Below, piece after piece: positions 1-5,679 of a stretch of 10,944 bases of DNA; position 1 is the first letter of the stretch; every line of letters starts with the position of its first letter. Made by a program: the position numbers and the translations under genes. The DNA is from Parachlamydiaceae bacterium (GTDB lineage Bacteria; Chlamydiota; Chlamydiia; Chlamydiales; Parachlamydiaceae), in the NCBI GenBank assembly GCA_013817115.1, contig JACDDG010000045.1, forward strand, positions 1 to 10,944. Direction: 5' to 3'. Under the pieces are notes generated by a model. The model saw only the letters and a program-made list of their open reading frames with translations, had not been told where the DNA came from and searched no databases.

Positions 1-71
1 TCTGAGGGCTGGATCGCATATAGAGAATATGGTTAAAATAAATGTAAAGAAAAAGATGTGGGTAGAAGTAT

Positions 72-167
72 GGGGTGAAGCGATAGCGGAACCCGGGGTT
101 TTAATCATCTCTAACCGTGCGTCCCGGCAGGGGCGCCAGAAAGCGCCCAAATTGCTCAACCACTTCA
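72..167 (+). repeat. Partial copy of GC-rich dispersed repeat (same family as 5113-5257)
   Basis: This GC-rich stretch in AT-rich surroundings matches the right arm of the large inverted repeat at 4914-5257 in the same orientation. Shared blocks include GCGATAG, GGAACCCGGGGTTT, a C/G cluster around CGGCAGGGGCGCC (CGGTAGGGGCGCC in the other copy) and GCCAGAAAGC. Similarity weakens after about 155 but can be followed to a shared CCAC near 167. To the left it stops near 72, so only one arm is present. It lies just downstream of the kinase-like gene on the minus strand. The open frame that crosses it on the plus strand (29-229) has no family resemblance and is a by-product of the repeat. Confidence 0.75.
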
Positions 168-190
168 GAAGCTTAAACTCACGAAAAAAA

Positions 191-1012
191 TCAAAACAGT
201 TTTTCCCAATAGACTTGCCTCTTAGGTGAAAACCATTTAGTCAACCATTGAGGATGCACAGGCCAAATATTCGTGTATTCTGTATCGATAAAAGCAATTT
301 TACCGTCAGTCGAAAAAGGCAAATTACCAATGTGGCAATCGCTATAACCACTTTTATTAACGACATAGTACAGTGCCTGCAAAGATTTCTCTGAAAAAAA
401 TGTCTTGTACAATTCTTCATTTTTTTCTTTGCTAACAAGTCTCATATCCTCTACTAATAATAGAAACTCTCTTGGCAGATTACCATCTTTAATCTTACCA
501 CGTGCTTCTAGAGGTATGTGGTAGATCCATTTTTGTGGAACCTTAGTGTACTGCGCACTCCTCGGTTTAGCATCGATACACGCTTGCACTAGCCTTGCAC
601 CTTTTGCTCGCCTTACCCAGCTAGTCCAATCAACATGTGTGGCACTGTCCAAATATGTTTTAACAAGATAGTTTTTTAAAAGTGGATGTTTGGCAACTAC
701 TAACCCTCTCCCCGTCCGATAAAGAAGCAATTTGAATCCAGCGGTCTTCATGGCTTCTGGAGATTTTAAAACTCCGCCTTTTGAAAATATCGCGTCCAGC
801 GCTGCCTTCATCCGATGTCCCTCTGGAATTAAATAAGGCTCGATTAATTTTAAATCCTCTTCGTCTGCAAAATTGTCAGAATGCCTTTTTTCAAACACTG
901 CAAGTTCGTTAAATTCAGAATGTATCACAGATTGATCTGATGCAGACAAATCTAATCCGGACGACAGCAACAAATAAAACATAAATGTTGAAAACAATAA
1001 ATGTGACCACAT
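191..1012 (-). CDS. Exported protein with kinase/phosphotransferase-like catalytic motifs
   Basis: 273 residues. A hydrophobic N-terminus (residues about 4-20, ending near SASDQ) looks like a Sec signal peptide. The rest fits a compact protein-kinase or aminoglycoside-phosphotransferase-like fold: a strand pair with a lysine (YLVKTYLD, K118), a hinge-like LLLVEDM (184-190), a catalytic-loop-like SDCHIGN (D225-x-H227-x-x-N230) and FIDTEY (D243-x-E245) as the metal-binding DFG equivalent. The spacing from N230 to D243 is normal for this superfamily. There is no clear glycine-rich loop beyond GRG at 101-103. The gene follows the DUF115 gene with a 15-base gap, and that gene's stop codon overlaps the ribosome binding site (AAGGGGA, about 10 bases before the ATG), so the two are very probably co-transcribed. 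Seen: motifs and signal peptide. Inferred: kinase fold and export; activity and substrate are unknown, and it could be a pseudokinase. Confidence 0.7.
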   Translation of the reverse strand: MWSHLLFSTFMFYLLLSSGLDLSASDQSVIHSEFNELAVFEKRHSDNFADEEDLKLIEPYLIPEGHRMKAALDAIFSKGGVLKSPEAMKTAGFKLLLYRTGRGLVVAKHPLLKNYLVKTYLDSATHVDWTSWVRRAKGARLVQACIDAKPRSAQYTKVPQKWIYHIPLEARGKIKDGNLPREFLLLVEDMRLVSKEKNEELYKTFFSEKSLQALYYVVNKSGYSDCHIGNLPFSTDGKIAFIDTEYTNIWPVHPQWLTKWFSPKRQVYWEKLF

Positions 1013-1027
1013 AAACTTAATTTCCCC

Positions 1028-3367
1028 TTAAGTAAATTTAACTATTCGCTTTGGGCTCTCATCCATTGCATAGAGATATCCCGTGCCCGCTAAACAACCT
1101 TGTTTATAATAAAGACGTGTTTTGACACAACCATATTCATAGTAATAAATCTGCTCCCCATCCAAAACCCCATTCACAAAATTTTGTTTGGAGTAAAGAG
1201 CTCCTGAAAGGTAATACCACAAGCATTCTCCGTCAAGAATTCCATTTACAAATGAAGCTTTAGCCAAAAGCTGACCTTGCTCCGCATAGTAACAAGAAGT
1301 GCCATGTAAAAGTCCATTAAAATAATGAAACTCTGATTTTAGCACTTTCGAGACATAATACTTGCGTTTTCGATTCACGTTGTCACTTAAAGCCACCTGC
1401 GGAGGCCAATGTAATAACGATGAAGCCCCTGGAACGTCTTTCTTAAATACAGGACCTTCTTCACTTTCAGGCTTTATAACTTGATTTTCGCAATCGAATT
1501 CCTCAAAAGCATAATCGATAATCTCGGCATTTATCCTAGCGATTGTCGATAGGAACCTAAATCTTTCACGATTGAGTTCAAAACGTTTGACCTGACGGTG
1601 CTGTTCTGTCAAAAGTGTGCTATCGTATTTAATTTGCTCAAATTCACTATTTAACAGATAAGAAGAAACTTTATTAAAAATTGACAGCACTGCTTCAAAT
1701 GCGCACTCATCAGCTAAATCTGTTTCAGCCAATGCTGCACGCCAAGATTGAATAACAGGTTCTTGACTTAAATCCTTCGAGAGAAGCTCCGCGGCACTTT
1801 CAGCCTCTACAATTAAGATTTTATAATTTTCATGACAACGCAACAAACTTTCTTTCAGCTCAAGCATGAGCTCTCTAACCCTAGGCAATGTAAGATTGGG
1901 CATTTGGGCATTTTGTATTTCAGCGTGTACGCGACCCTTTAGGTCGTATTGATTTCCTAGAAACCGTTCTGCAGCATCCTTTAATGTTAAATTTTCAACA
2001 CCTGGACAACCCAATCCACCTTCAGTACAATTATAAAGATGATTATCGGGGTGATCTTTTGCCCATTGGCCCATCCATTCTGATTCTGCGACCCATTTCC
2101 ACAAGGTATAAATAGGTTCTCCATAGATATCTTTTTTGATGAGCCCTGTCATTTCAAAATTAGCATAAATATCCAATGTTTTTTGCTCTACGGATGGATC
2201 AAAGACCACTCCCTCACTATAAGTTTTGCGATCAGTGAAAGCCAAATCCATTCCAACAAGAATAATTGGATCACATTCCATGGCCAAAGCAATTTCAATA
2301 CAAAAAGTAACTACATTCTCCCCTTCCTCGATGTCCTCACCTTCTATGTTCAGCCTAGATTCAAAAAATTTGGAAACATCATATCCACCGCCACCGGTTA
2401 AATATAGACGAGGGCCATGGATAGTTTTAAAAGCACTATGATTTAAACGATTCCGATAGAAAAATGGAATTTCATAGGCCTGTGCATTATGTAAACGGAC
2501 ATTTTGCGCTTCATTAGGATCAATCCCCGCACATATATGTGGCTGGATAGAGGCACTATTCAAGACGTTAATTGCAGAGCCTCCGGCAAAAATAAGAGCG
2601 CGTTCTTGCAGTTGCTTGAGAAAATGCATATTTTTTTCGAGGGATGGTCCGGCTCCGCAGATAATAGCTGGAATTTTCTGAAATTTTCCAAATAGAAGGT
2701 TCCCTTGATATGACTGAGGCAAATAAAGTAAATTCTGGTAAAAATTTCTGTAAAAGGCAGCACCATATTCGAGATATTCCTCTAAAAGTGATTTTTTGAG
2801 TTCTGTGCTGTAGTCTACTTCATGTGCCAATAATTTATAAGTATCAATTTTTGACTTTTCATAAAATTTTAAGGCCGAAATTTTAGATTCCGTAAGCGAT
2901 ATATGCAAATACATATCAGCTAAAACAATTGATTTGAGAGAACCTTCCTTTAAATAGACAATGCGTACTTGCGGATCGAGAAGAATGGGTTCCGCGACAT
3001 CAATTCCAAAAAAAATTCGCAGCACTGCAAGATCATCTTCGAGAAAGACAATTGAGCGCTTATTATCTGCATGAAGCCATTCTTTTGCTGCGATATAATA
3101 ATACCCTAAGCCAATGCCATAGATGTATAAAATGCCGCAAAAGTTATGATCAATTGTTGCAAACCAGTTCGACGCTTCTTCGAAAGCACCGTTTTGAGAA
3201 TGAAAAGGTTCGAGCTTGCCATCTTTGTTGCGGCAAATATTAGGCTCACCTTTGCCTGTAAGGCATAAACTTAAATCACTATCTTCGATATAAGGCATTA
3301 AGAGAGCTTCTTTAGGATGCGAACGGCCCCATATATCCAAGTTTCGATGAAACTGCTCTTCTTCCAT
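1028..3367 (-). CDS. DUF115 (Maf/MptE-like) protein with C-terminal MORN-like repeats
   Basis: 779 residues from the ATG at 3367. The frame stays open to a TTG at 3379, but that TTG overlaps a GGAG ribosome binding site placed 6 bases before this ATG, so I prefer the ATG. Domains: an N-terminal Rossmann-like region with ILYIYGIGLGYYY (about 79-91); the DUF115/6-hydroxymethylpterin-pyrophosphokinase-like core with AIICGAGPSLEKN (234-246), DPIILVGMDLAFTD (366-379) and YNCTEGG (445-451); a helical stretch (about 490-625); and a tail (about 680-765) of repeats with a 24-residue period, each carrying an (F/Y)xNGxLxG-type core, resembling MORN/YwqK repeats. Maf relatives glycosylate surface proteins such as flagellin with nonulosonic acids, while archaeal MptE works in pterin synthesis. 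Which chemistry applies here is not shown. No signal peptide, so probably cytoplasmic. First gene of an operon with the kinase-like gene. Family assignment is firm; function is inferred. Confidence 0.8.
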   Translation of the reverse strand: MEEEQFHRNLDIWGRSHPKEALLMPYIEDSDLSLCLTGKGEPNICRNKDGKLEPFHSQNGAFEEASNWFATIDHNFCGILYIYGIGLGYYYIAAKEWLHADNKRSIVFLEDDLAVLRIFFGIDVAEPILLDPQVRIVYLKEGSLKSIVLADMYLHISLTESKISALKFYEKSKIDTYKLLAHEVDYSTELKKSLLEEYLEYGAAFYRNFYQNLLYLPQSYQGNLLFGKFQKIPAIICGAGPSLEKNMHFLKQLQERALIFAGGSAINVLNSASIQPHICAGIDPNEAQNVRLHNAQAYEIPFFYRNRLNHSAFKTIHGPRLYLTGGGGYDVSKFFESRLNIEGEDIEEGENVVTFCIEIALAMECDPIILVGMDLAFTDRKTYSEGVVFDPSVEQKTLDIYANFEMTGLIKKDIYGEPIYTLWKWVAESEWMGQWAKDHPDNHLYNCTEGGLGCPGVENLTLKDAAERFLGNQYDLKGRVHAEIQNAQMPNLTLPRVRELMLELKESLLRCHENYKILIVEAESAAELLSKDLSQEPVIQSWRAALAETDLADECAFEAVLSIFNKVSSYLLNSEFEQIKYDSTLLTEQHRQVKRFELNRERFRFLSTIARINAEIIDYAFEEFDCENQVIKPESEEGPVFKKDVPGASSLLHWPPQVALSDNVNRKRKYYVSKVLKSEFHYFNGLLHGTSCYYAEQGQLLAKASFVNGILDGECLWYYLSGALYSKQNFVNGVLDGEQIYYYEYGCVKTRLYYKQGCLAGTGYLYAMDESPKRIVKFT

Positions 3368-3373
3368 AATTTT

Positions 3374-3377
3374 CTCC
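3374..3377 (-). promoter_or_regulatory. Ribosome binding site deciding the DUF115 start
   Basis: On the minus strand GGAG is followed by AAAATT and then ATG (3367-3365), an ideal 6-base spacing. The alternative TTG start at 3379 overlaps this site and has no site of its own, so the protein most likely begins at MEEEQF. Confidence 0.65.
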
Positions 3378-3410
3378 AAAAAATTAGAGAGTAGCAGGCT
3401 TTTGATTTAG

Positions 3411-3432
3411 GGACAACTTAAGTGGTTTGTCC
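3411..3432. repeat. Small inverted repeat in the divergent intergenic region
   Basis: GGACAA (3411-3416) and TTGTCC (3427-3432) are perfect inverted 6-mers separated by 10 bases, between the divergent DUF115 and permease genes. It could be a dimeric regulator site or chance in AT-rich DNA; nothing links it to a known regulator. Confidence 0.3.
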
Positions 3433-3452
3433 TGAAGCTGCCCTCTTAATAA

Positions 3453-3481
3453 TTGCAAAAAATAAAATGATATGATATTCT
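3453..3481 (+). promoter_or_regulatory. Candidate sigma-70-like promoter of the permease gene
   Basis: TTGCAA (3453-3458) and TATTCT (3476-3481) are separated by 17 bases. TATGAT (3471-3476), preceded by TGA, is an alternative extended -10 element. Both would give a leader of about 85 bases. TTGCAA is self-complementary, so it could also serve the divergent gene. The match is only moderate. Confidence 0.3.
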
Positions 3482-3487
3482 TTGGCA

Positions 3488-3516
3488 GAACATTTTATAG
3501 AAATTTTAAAATGTTC
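3488..3516. promoter_or_regulatory. Inverted repeat in the permease leader, possible operator or hairpin
   Basis: GAACATTTTA (3488-3497) and TAAAATGTTC (3507-3516) are perfect 10-base inverted repeats with a 9-base spacer. They lie just downstream of the candidate promoter and about 57 bases before the permease start. This placement suits a repressor site or an RNA hairpin. It does not match the E. coli TYR box (TGTAAA-N6-TTTACA) or the trp operator well, so no regulator is named. Confidence 0.4.
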
Positions 3517-3560
3517 AAAATTCATTTTAATGCCACACTGATATTTGATGAAAATAATGA

Positions 3561-3565
3561 AGGAG
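3561..3565 (+). promoter_or_regulatory. Ribosome binding site supporting a TTG start
   Basis: AGGAG lies 7 bases upstream of the TTG at 3573. The next in-frame ATG is residue 24, inside the first membrane helix, so TTG is the real start of the permease. Confidence 0.7.
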
Positions 3566-3572
3566 AGAAATT

Positions 3573-4769
3573 TTGACTCAGAATAATAGTTCAACCTTTA
3601 GGGGTGTTTTGCTAGTTGCAGGGACTTCTATTGGCGGCGGGATGCTTGCCTTGCCTGTTCTAACCAGTTTAGGAGGTTTTCTTCCTTCGCTTGTCGTTTA
3701 CTTTTTCTGTTGGCTGTTTATGGCTTGCACTGGTTTGCTTTTTTTAGAAATTTCTTTATGGATGCATAAAGATGCGAATATTGTTTCTATGTCGGAACGC
3801 ACTCTTGGTACCGGTGGAAAAGCTTTTGCATGGGTTCTCTACCTCTTTTTATTTTACTCCTTGTCTGTTGCCTACATTGTAGGATGCGGTGATCTTGTAT
3901 CTCAGCTTTTTAAAGATCAGATTCCTGAATGGCTAGCCCCAATTATATTTGTTTTATGCTTTGCACCAATTATTTTTATCGGTACACATTTTGTTAGCAA
4001 AATTAATGTAATTTTCATGTTTGGCTTAGGGATTTCTTTTATTACTTTTCTTCTTTTAGGCTTTGGATATGTACAAAAAGAACTTTTATTTGATCACAAT
4101 TGGTCGAAATCTCTTTTAGCACTGCCAATTGCTTTTACATCTTTTGCATACCAAGGAATCATTCCTACTCTTGTGAGTGATATGAATTACGACGTTCACC
4201 GCACTAGAAAAGCAATTGTCATCGGCAGTTTTATTCCTTTAATTGCATATATCGTATGGCAATGGCTGATCCAAGGTATTGTTCCTACAGATGGCCCTGG
4301 AGGCTTAGCCGAAGCTTTGGCAAATGGCAACAATGCTGTTCAGCCTTTAAAATACTTTATTAATTCACCTCTTGTTTATATGATTGGACAATATTTTGCA
4401 TTTTTTGCTCTGATAACTTCTTTTTTCGGTGTAACTCTCGGTTTAATGGATTTTCTTGCTGATGGCTTAAACGTTAAAAAGACTGTTTCCGGAAAATTTT
4501 TGCTTTGTTTGCTCATTTTTATTCCACCTTTGCTGATTTCATATACCTATCCGCACATTTTCCTTACAGCGTTAGATTATGCCGGCGGTTATGGTTGTGC
4601 ATTGCTATTGGGATTACTGCCTATTATGATGGTCTGGTCAGCACGCTATCGTCTAGGCATGAGATCACCTTACACTTTTCCCGGGGGAAAGGTTGCTCTG
4701 GTATTTTTAGCTGTATTTGTTATTTTTGAACTTGTTTTAGAAATTAAGAAGACAGTTGAGCATTTTTAA
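3573..4769 (+). CDS. tyrP: Aromatic amino acid (tyrosine/tryptophan) permease, HAAAP family
   Basis: 398 residues, the usual length for hydroxy/aromatic amino acid permeases (TyrP, TnaB, Mtr). These inner-membrane proton symporters import tyrosine and/or tryptophan. The family signature is clear in the first helix, GTSIGGGMLALPV (17-29), and the protein is hydrophobic throughout, consistent with about 11 membrane segments. Other typical segments are the helix around YSLSVAYIVGCGDL (about 90-104) and the conserved ALPIAFTSFAYQGIIPTLV (about 183-202). It begins with TTG at 3573 behind AGGAG. It is monocistronic: the upstream operon is divergent and the downstream BON gene is convergent. Chlamydiae carry one or more TyrP transporters to take aromatic amino acids from the host, which fits the suggested organism. 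Tyrosine versus tryptophan specificity cannot be told from sequence alone. Confidence 0.93.
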   Translation: MTQNNSSTFRGVLLVAGTSIGGGMLALPVLTSLGGFLPSLVVYFFCWLFMACTGLLFLEISLWMHKDANIVSMSERTLGTGGKAFAWVLYLFLFYSLSVAYIVGCGDLVSQLFKDQIPEWLAPIIFVLCFAPIIFIGTHFVSKINVIFMFGLGISFITFLLLGFGYVQKELLFDHNWSKSLLALPIAFTSFAYQGIIPTLVSDMNYDVHRTRKAIVIGSFIPLIAYIVWQWLIQGIVPTDGPGGLAEALANGNNAVQPLKYFINSPLVYMIGQYFAFFALITSFFGVTLGLMDFLADGLNVKKTVSGKFLLCLLIFIPPLLISYTYPHIFLTALDYAGGYGCALLLGLLPIMMVWSARYRLGMRSPYTFPGGKVALVFLAVFVIFELVLEIKKTVEHF

Positions 4770-4972
4770 ACAAGTTCGGAGGGCAATAGTCTAGGAAATG
4801 GGCAACCATTTACATAGCAGGCGCGCCCGAAGTTCCGGATGGAGCGATTTATATCAAGTTCATAGGGTAGTGTAGGCCATTGAGGGGGCCAAACTTTGGG
4901 TTGGTTAAAAACTCCGTGTGGGGGGCTTACAATTGTGCTTCCACTCTTATGTGGCTTTCTCGCGCCCCTATC
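4766..4972 (-). other. Start-less open frame next to the repeat; possible gene remnant
   Basis: On the minus strand a frame of about 68 codons stays open from the left repeat arm to a TAA at 4766-4768, which overlaps the permease stop region. Its end reads roughly VWPPQWPTLPYELD, then INRSIRNFGRACYV and NGCPFPRLLPSELV. It has no ATG and no ribosome binding site, and I recognise no family. The composition looks more protein-like than its surroundings, so it may be the 3' remnant of a gene cut by the repeat, or it may be chance. Confidence 0.2.
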
Positions 4973-5257
4973 CTACCGGGGGCACGTTTTTTAATGATCC
5001 GAACCCCGGTTTCCGCTATCGCTGCACCCGGGGCTATTCACAGTTCCCCCTACCGGGGGATAGGAGCAAGAATGGCTTTTCTAGATTCTAATTTGGCCGT
5101 AAATTAACGATGTCCTATCCCCCGGTAGGAGGGAACTGTAAATAGCCCCGGGTGCAGCGATAGAGGAACCCGGGGTTTGGAATGACAAACGTGCGCCCCG
5201 GTAGGGGCGCCAGAAAGCCACCTAAATGCGTAGCCACGGCCGTAAGCTTTCCACACG
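4914..5257. repeat. Large GC-rich inverted repeat (about 150-bp arms)
   Basis: Left arm 4914-5065 and right arm 5113-5257 are imperfect inverted copies around a 47-base AT-richer centre. The inner 70 or so bases are nearly identical: CTATCGCTGCACCCGGGGCT matches its inverse, and CTACCGGGGGATAGGA pairs with TCCTATCCCCCGGTAG. The outer parts (GTGGCTTTC, GCTTAC, CGTGTGG) match with gaps. Smaller C/G-rich palindromes sit inside each arm. A single-arm copy lies at 72-167, so this is a dispersed family. It sits between convergent genes, where palindromic repeats are often tolerated. The small open frames inside it (for example 4880-5107 plus and 5115-5321 minus) mirror the repeat and are not genes. 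It could be a MITE-like or REP-like element; no transposase is present. Confidence 0.85.
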
Positions 5258-5603
5258 TTGCTTGATGTGAGTGCTGCAGAACCTTAGCTGTGGGCGACAA
5301 AAAATTAAGTGAAAAATGCATGGTTGGAACGACTTGCTACATTTTGCCACCAATTTCACTTGGTGAAATCAGTTGGACTTTTTCTTTACGGCCTTGCTAT
5401 ATTACCAAAATGTAATAAAAGGTTTTTGACAAATTTAGCAAAAAAAAGGCAGAAATATATGTTAGCGCAATTTAGAAATGATCCCTTTTGCGCAATTTAG
5501 AAATCTGAACAGAAACCTTCTCGGGCAATCCGCCTCTTTAAACGAAAATAAAGTTAAAATCGAAAAAGCTTCTGAAATTAGCAGTTGGTTTAGATCTTTT
5601 GGA
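5258..5603. other. Gene-free stretch with an IS-like remnant
   Basis: Between the large repeat and the hairpin I see no supported gene. It holds a small inverted repeat (ATTTCAC / GTGAAAT at 5353-5369), AT-rich DNA, and the GCGCAATTTAGAAAT direct repeat listed separately. The 63-codon plus-strand frame at 5309-5500 has no ribosome binding site or family resemblance. Confidence 0.5.
5459..5504 (+). mobile_element. Possible solo end of an IS21-like element
   Basis: GCGCAATTTAGAAAT occurs twice in direct orientation (5465-5479 and 5490-5504, 25-base period), the first preceded by TGTTA and the two separated by GATCCCTTTT. IS21-family ends carry a terminal TG followed by several direct transposase-binding repeats of similar size, so this may be a leftover end. 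Family assignment rests on resemblance only; neither istA nor istB is present and no second end is seen. Confidence 0.35.
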
Positions 5604-5637
5604 AGCAAGAATACGTCAATCTTGACGTATTCTTGCT
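5604..5637. terminator. Perfect 16-bp hairpin downstream of the BON gene
   Basis: AGCAAGAATACGTCAA (5604-5619) is followed by TC and its exact inverse complement (5622-5637). It lies about 43 bases past the BON gene's stop and would form a very stable hairpin in that transcript. There is no T-tract directly after it on the minus strand, so it is not a textbook intrinsic terminator. It may protect the 3' end, terminate weakly, or be a protein-binding palindrome. Confidence 0.5.
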
Positions 5638-5679
5638 GATGAGTGAGTTTTCGTGACTAAATTTTAAGTTAAAAAATAA

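Noticed and set aside
29..229. 66-codon plus-strand open frame
   Set aside because: It runs through the GC-rich repeat and into the 3' end of the kinase-like gene on the other strand; no family resemblance.
2183..2401. Small plus-strand frames within the DUF115 gene (2183-2695 and 3052-3243)
   Set aside because: They are antisense shadows of a well-supported minus-strand gene and lack their own start signals.
3548..3586. Short frame MKIMKERNFDSE overlapping the permease start, possible leader peptide
   Set aside because: No ribosome binding site before its first ATG, no run of aromatic codons as in attenuator leaders, and its second ATG overlaps the region before the permease's own binding site.
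4880..5107. 75-codon plus-strand frame inside the large inverted repeat
   Set aside because: Its content is the repeat arm translated; the opposite arm gives a mirror frame at 5115-5321 on the minus strand. No ribosome binding site.
4914..5257. CRISPR array or tRNA cluster in the GC-rich gap
   Set aside because: The repeats are inverted, not regularly spaced direct repeats, and no tRNA T-loop (GTTCRANNC) or cloverleaf arrangement was found.
5353..5369. ATTTCAC-TTG-GTGAAAT followed downstream by a T-rich stretch, as a plus-strand terminator
   Set aside because: The stem is short, the T-rich stretch is not adjacent, and the nearest plus-strand gene ends almost 600 bases upstream.
5309..5500. 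63-codon plus-strand frame, possibly a transposase remnant
   Set aside because: No recognisable transposase motif and no ribosome binding site; it runs into the direct repeats.
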